DNA from: Sphingobacteriales bacterium 50-39
GTDB lineage: Bacteria > Bacteroidota > Bacteroidia > Chitinophagales > Chitinophagaceae
Direction of reading: 5' to 3'
DNA: 64,000 nt
Assembly (NCBI GenBank): GCA_001898505.1
Contig: MKTZ01000002.1
Coordinates: 62,001 to 126,000 of the forward strand
The position numbers and the translations under genes were made by a program. This document shows positions 61,821-64,000 of this stretch, piece by piece. The notes under the pieces are model-generated. The model had not been told where the DNA came from. It did not search any database and was given only the letters and a program-made list of their open reading frames with translations. How positions within the stretch are numbered: position 1 is the first letter of the stretch; each line of letters starts with the position of its first letter.

Positions 61821-64000
61821 TTAAAAATCCACATTTAGTTTACAGCCCACCGATGTCGTCCAGGGCATTACGTTATAATATTCCACGCCCTGCGTCCACA
61901 CGGCCCCATCCTGTCGGAAGGCCCTTTCCGGATCGATCGCGATATGGGCTGCCGTCCATTCGAACAGATTGCTCGCCACCAATGAGACGGAAGCCCCCTG
62001 CAGCTTCAGCCGGTGAGTAAAGTTGCGCGGCAGGCGATAGGCCAGCGAAATTTCCCTGAGCTTCACATACGTGGCGCTGTACAGATTCCGGTCGGGAAAG
62101 GGGCGGTTTGCATACCGATAAGCATTAAATGGGTCCAGCCATTTCGTATCCGCCCCGCCCAGGTTCTCTACATAGGAAATATTGCCGTTGGTCACCACCT
62201 GCCGGACACCGGGGTTGAAGCTGGCATCCTGCTTCCGGATAGACGCCTGGGAGCCTGTCCAGGCGAAACCGCCATATTCCTCATTCCTTCCCCCGATCCA
62301 ATTTCCGAGGTAGGCCTTTGGATTTGCTTTGATCTGATCGGATATGCCCTTGCTCTTATCGTAGGGAACACCGGAAAAGGTTTCGTCCAGCTGCCCGTTA
62401 TTCCCGAGGAACATCATCGTATTGGAATAGTAGGAGCCGCCCTGCCTCCAGTCTATATTGACATACAGCGAGAAAGACTTGTAGGAGAAGGTAGGCTGGA
62501 TACCTAACATGAAATCGTGGTTGAAGTTGCCGATCTTCATCATATGGTTCACGTCGTTGTCGGTCTGCAGTTTCCCGTCGTTGGTCAGGATCGGATACCC
62601 GTTATAAGGAGAAGACTTGTCGTTCACCGTGAGCATCGGCAACATATAGATATCCCCGATCTGACCGCCGGTATAGGTACGCACTTCCGCCCCGTTATAA
62701 GAGACGAAGGGGAAATAGGTGATACCATTGGCCAGCTCCTTGATGGAAGTCCGGTTCCTGCTGAAATTGAAGTTCATCTCCCACCGGAAGTCCCCCGATG
62801 ACACCGGCACGGTGGTCAGCCGGATATCCCAGCCTTTGCTCTCGATCAGCCCCGCATTGATCAGCTGGCTCGTCGCCCCCGACTCGCTGGGCAGACCGAT
62901 GGAAAGCACCTGGTTCTTGCTCCGCGCGATATAATAGGTAGCATCCAGGCCGATCCTGTCATTGAAGAGCCTGATATCCACCCCCGCCTCATGAGACGTG
63001 GAGATTTCCGGCTTCAACCGTGAGTTCTTCAGCTGACCGTCCATATACATGCGTTTGGCAGCACCCCAGTCCGCTGCCGTGGAATAGGTCTGGTTCAAGC
63101 TATACGGCGCGACGTCGTTCCCGACTTGCGCCGACCCCACCCTGAACTTGGCAAATTTGACCCAGCCGGGCATCTTCACCATATCGGAGAGGACCATGCT
63201 CAGCGAAGCCGATGGATAAAAATAGGAACGGTTGGCCTTCGGCAGCGTGCTCGACCAGTCATTGCGCGCCGTGATATCCAGATAAACCCTGCTCTTATAT
63301 CCCAGCGATCCCATCCCGTAGACGCCGTAGATCTGCTTCTTGTATTTGGCGCTGGTGTAAGACACCGTCCCCGGAACGCCATTGGAAATGGTATACAGAC
63401 CGGGCACGACCATCTGGGTCGCGTTGATATAGATCTCGCGGCTGTTCTGCTCCATGCGGCTGGCCCCGGCAAACGCATTCAGGTTCCAGTCTTTCGACAG
63501 GTTCTTCTTGTAAGAGAACATAAGGTCCATATTGGTCTCCTTCCGGAAGAGATTGTCGACGTCATACGCGCCCTTCGGGCTCTCATAATTGTTGTATCCC
63601 TTCCTGGCTTCCCGCGCCTCCGTATAGGCATCGCTGGTATATCTCGCCATCAAGCTCCAATCCCTGGCCAGGTCATAATCCAATTGGAGTTTGCCTACTG
63701 TACGGTCCCGGCTGAAACCGGTGGTGTTCTCATACGCGACAAACCAGGGATTGTTTTGCTTGTCCTTGTATTTTCGCTGCTTGATGCCTTCCTGCCCCGG
63801 CAGCCAGTATTGCCGCAGGTCCATGATATTGATATTGGCGCCCATCTCGTACACGCTGCGGACAGGCGAAGTGCGATTGCCGTCGATGATCGGCCGATTG
63901 TTCGAACCGGATTCAGTGACCGTGAAGTTGGCCGTGATCCGCAGCTTGTCGGTCATCTTGTACATCGTGTTCAATGCAAAGGTCGTCCTCCGCAGATCCG
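61821..64000 (-). CDS. SusC-like TonB-linked outer-membrane transporter (5' end outside window)
   Basis: About 725 C-terminal residues are visible; the frame stays open to the right edge (DLRRTTFALNTMYKMTDKLR), so the gene starts beyond it. An apparent start at 63974 is an internal TTG. Barrel features include DITARNDWSSTLPKANRSYFYPSASLS, RVGSAQVGNDVAPY and the susD-compatible C terminus TSVGCKLNVDF. With no N-terminal part visible it cannot be told whether an STN domain is present. It forms a typical susC-susD pair with the following gene. Confidence 0.93.
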   Translation of the reverse strand, partial: DLRRTTFALNTMYKMTDKLRITANFTVTESGSNNRPIIDGNRTSPVRSVYEMGANINIMDLRQYWLPGQEGIKQRKYKDKQNNPWFVAYENTTGFSRDRTVGKLQLDYDLARDWSLMARYTSDAYTEAREARKGYNNYESPKGAYDVDNLFRKETNMDLMFSYKKNLSKDWNLNAFAGASRMEQNSREIYINATQMVVPGLYTISNGVPGTVSYTSAKYKKQIYGVYGMGSLGYKSRVYLDITARNDWSSTLPKANRSYFYPSASLSMVLSDMVKMPGWVKFAKFRVGSAQVGNDVAPYSLNQTYSTAADWGAAKRMYMDGQLKNSRLKPEISTSHEAGVDIRLFNDRIGLDATYYIARSKNQVLSIGLPSESGATSQLINAGLIESKGWDIRLTTVPVSSGDFRWEMNFNFSRNRTSIKELANGITYFPFVSYNGAEVRTYTGGQIGDIYMLPMLTVNDKSSPYNGYPILTNDGKLQTDNDVNHMMKIGNFNHDFMLGIQPTFSYKSFSLYVNIDWRQGGSYYSNTMMFLGNNGQLDETFSGVPYDKSKGISDQIKANPKAYLGNWIGGRNEEYGGFAWTGSQASIRKQDASFNPGVRQVVTNGNISYVENLGGADTKWLDPFNAYRYANRPFPDRNLYSATYVKLREISLAYRLPRNFTHRLKLQGASVSLVASNLFEWTAAHIAIDPERAFRQDGAVWTQGVEYYNVMPWTTSVGCKLNVDF

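Noticed and set aside
1-64000. CRISPR arrays, tRNA/rRNA genes, prophage or insertion sequences
   Set aside because: No regularly spaced repeats, cloverleaf sequences, integrase or active transposase gene were seen; the Rpn-like gene is a nuclease family member and not an insertion sequence.

Overview
The window looks like chromosomal DNA of a soil- or plant-type member of the Bacteroidetes, most likely family Chitinophagaceae. Evidence is two SusC/SusD pairs, an ECF sigma/FecR pair, a type IX secretion sorting domain, a GLPGLI protein, PF14905-type outer-membrane barrels, a LytS/LytTR two-component pair, weak Shine-Dalgarno sites and promoters of the TTG-N20/21-TAnnTTTG kind. No rRNA, tRNA, CRISPR array, prophage or insertion sequence was seen.

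Region 1 (1-12873, + strand) begins inside an outer-membrane barrel gene, followed by a secreted beta-propeller protein. A tightly packed set of eight genes then encodes the complete reductive uracil/thymine catabolic route: NCS1 permease, PreT/PreA dihydropyrimidine dehydrogenase, dihydropyrimidinase, beta-ureidopropionase, an omega-aminotransferase and a CoA-acylating (methyl)malonate-semialdehyde dehydrogenase. An exported P1-family peptidase, a family that includes beta-peptidyl aminopeptidases, sits inside the operon, so beta-alanine may enter from both pyrimidines and beta-alanyl peptides. A 25-nt near-perfect palindrome lies just before the first catabolic gene.

Region 2 (12824-17015) holds a CxxC protein of unknown function, a frameshifted Rpn-type nuclease gene, and galK-galM with a candidate operator. 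Region 3 (17065-29012, - strand) is a nutrient-uptake locus: ECF sigma, FecR anti-sigma, SusC with an STN signalling domain, SusD and a large FG-GAP/UnbV lipoprotein, plus a dipeptide epimerase. Region 4 (29013-41186) is mixed: a GC-rich tandem repeat, a T9SS cargo protein, an amylomaltase with starch-binding domains, a membrane-anchored MutS-like ATPase translationally coupled to a 51-residue membrane protein, a small unknown protein, LytS/LytTR, an M23 peptidase and DnaK.

Region 5 (41292-60021) is mainly storage-sugar metabolism: a fusion of a GT81-like glycosyltransferase with a HAD phosphatase (possible one-protein glucosylglycerate synthesis), GtrA, ArgS, GlgB, an outer-membrane barrel with a GLPGLI partner, a periplasmic GH13 enzyme overlapping a maltose-type MFS permease, GlgC, GlgA, a FucP-type sugar permease and a ROK kinase without the family's zinc cysteines. 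An AraC/VOC gene remnant lies between. Region 6 (60126-64000, - strand) is a second SusC/SusD pair whose SusC runs off the window.

All functions are read from sequence motifs and family knowledge; no searches were run. Base positions of sites were counted by hand.
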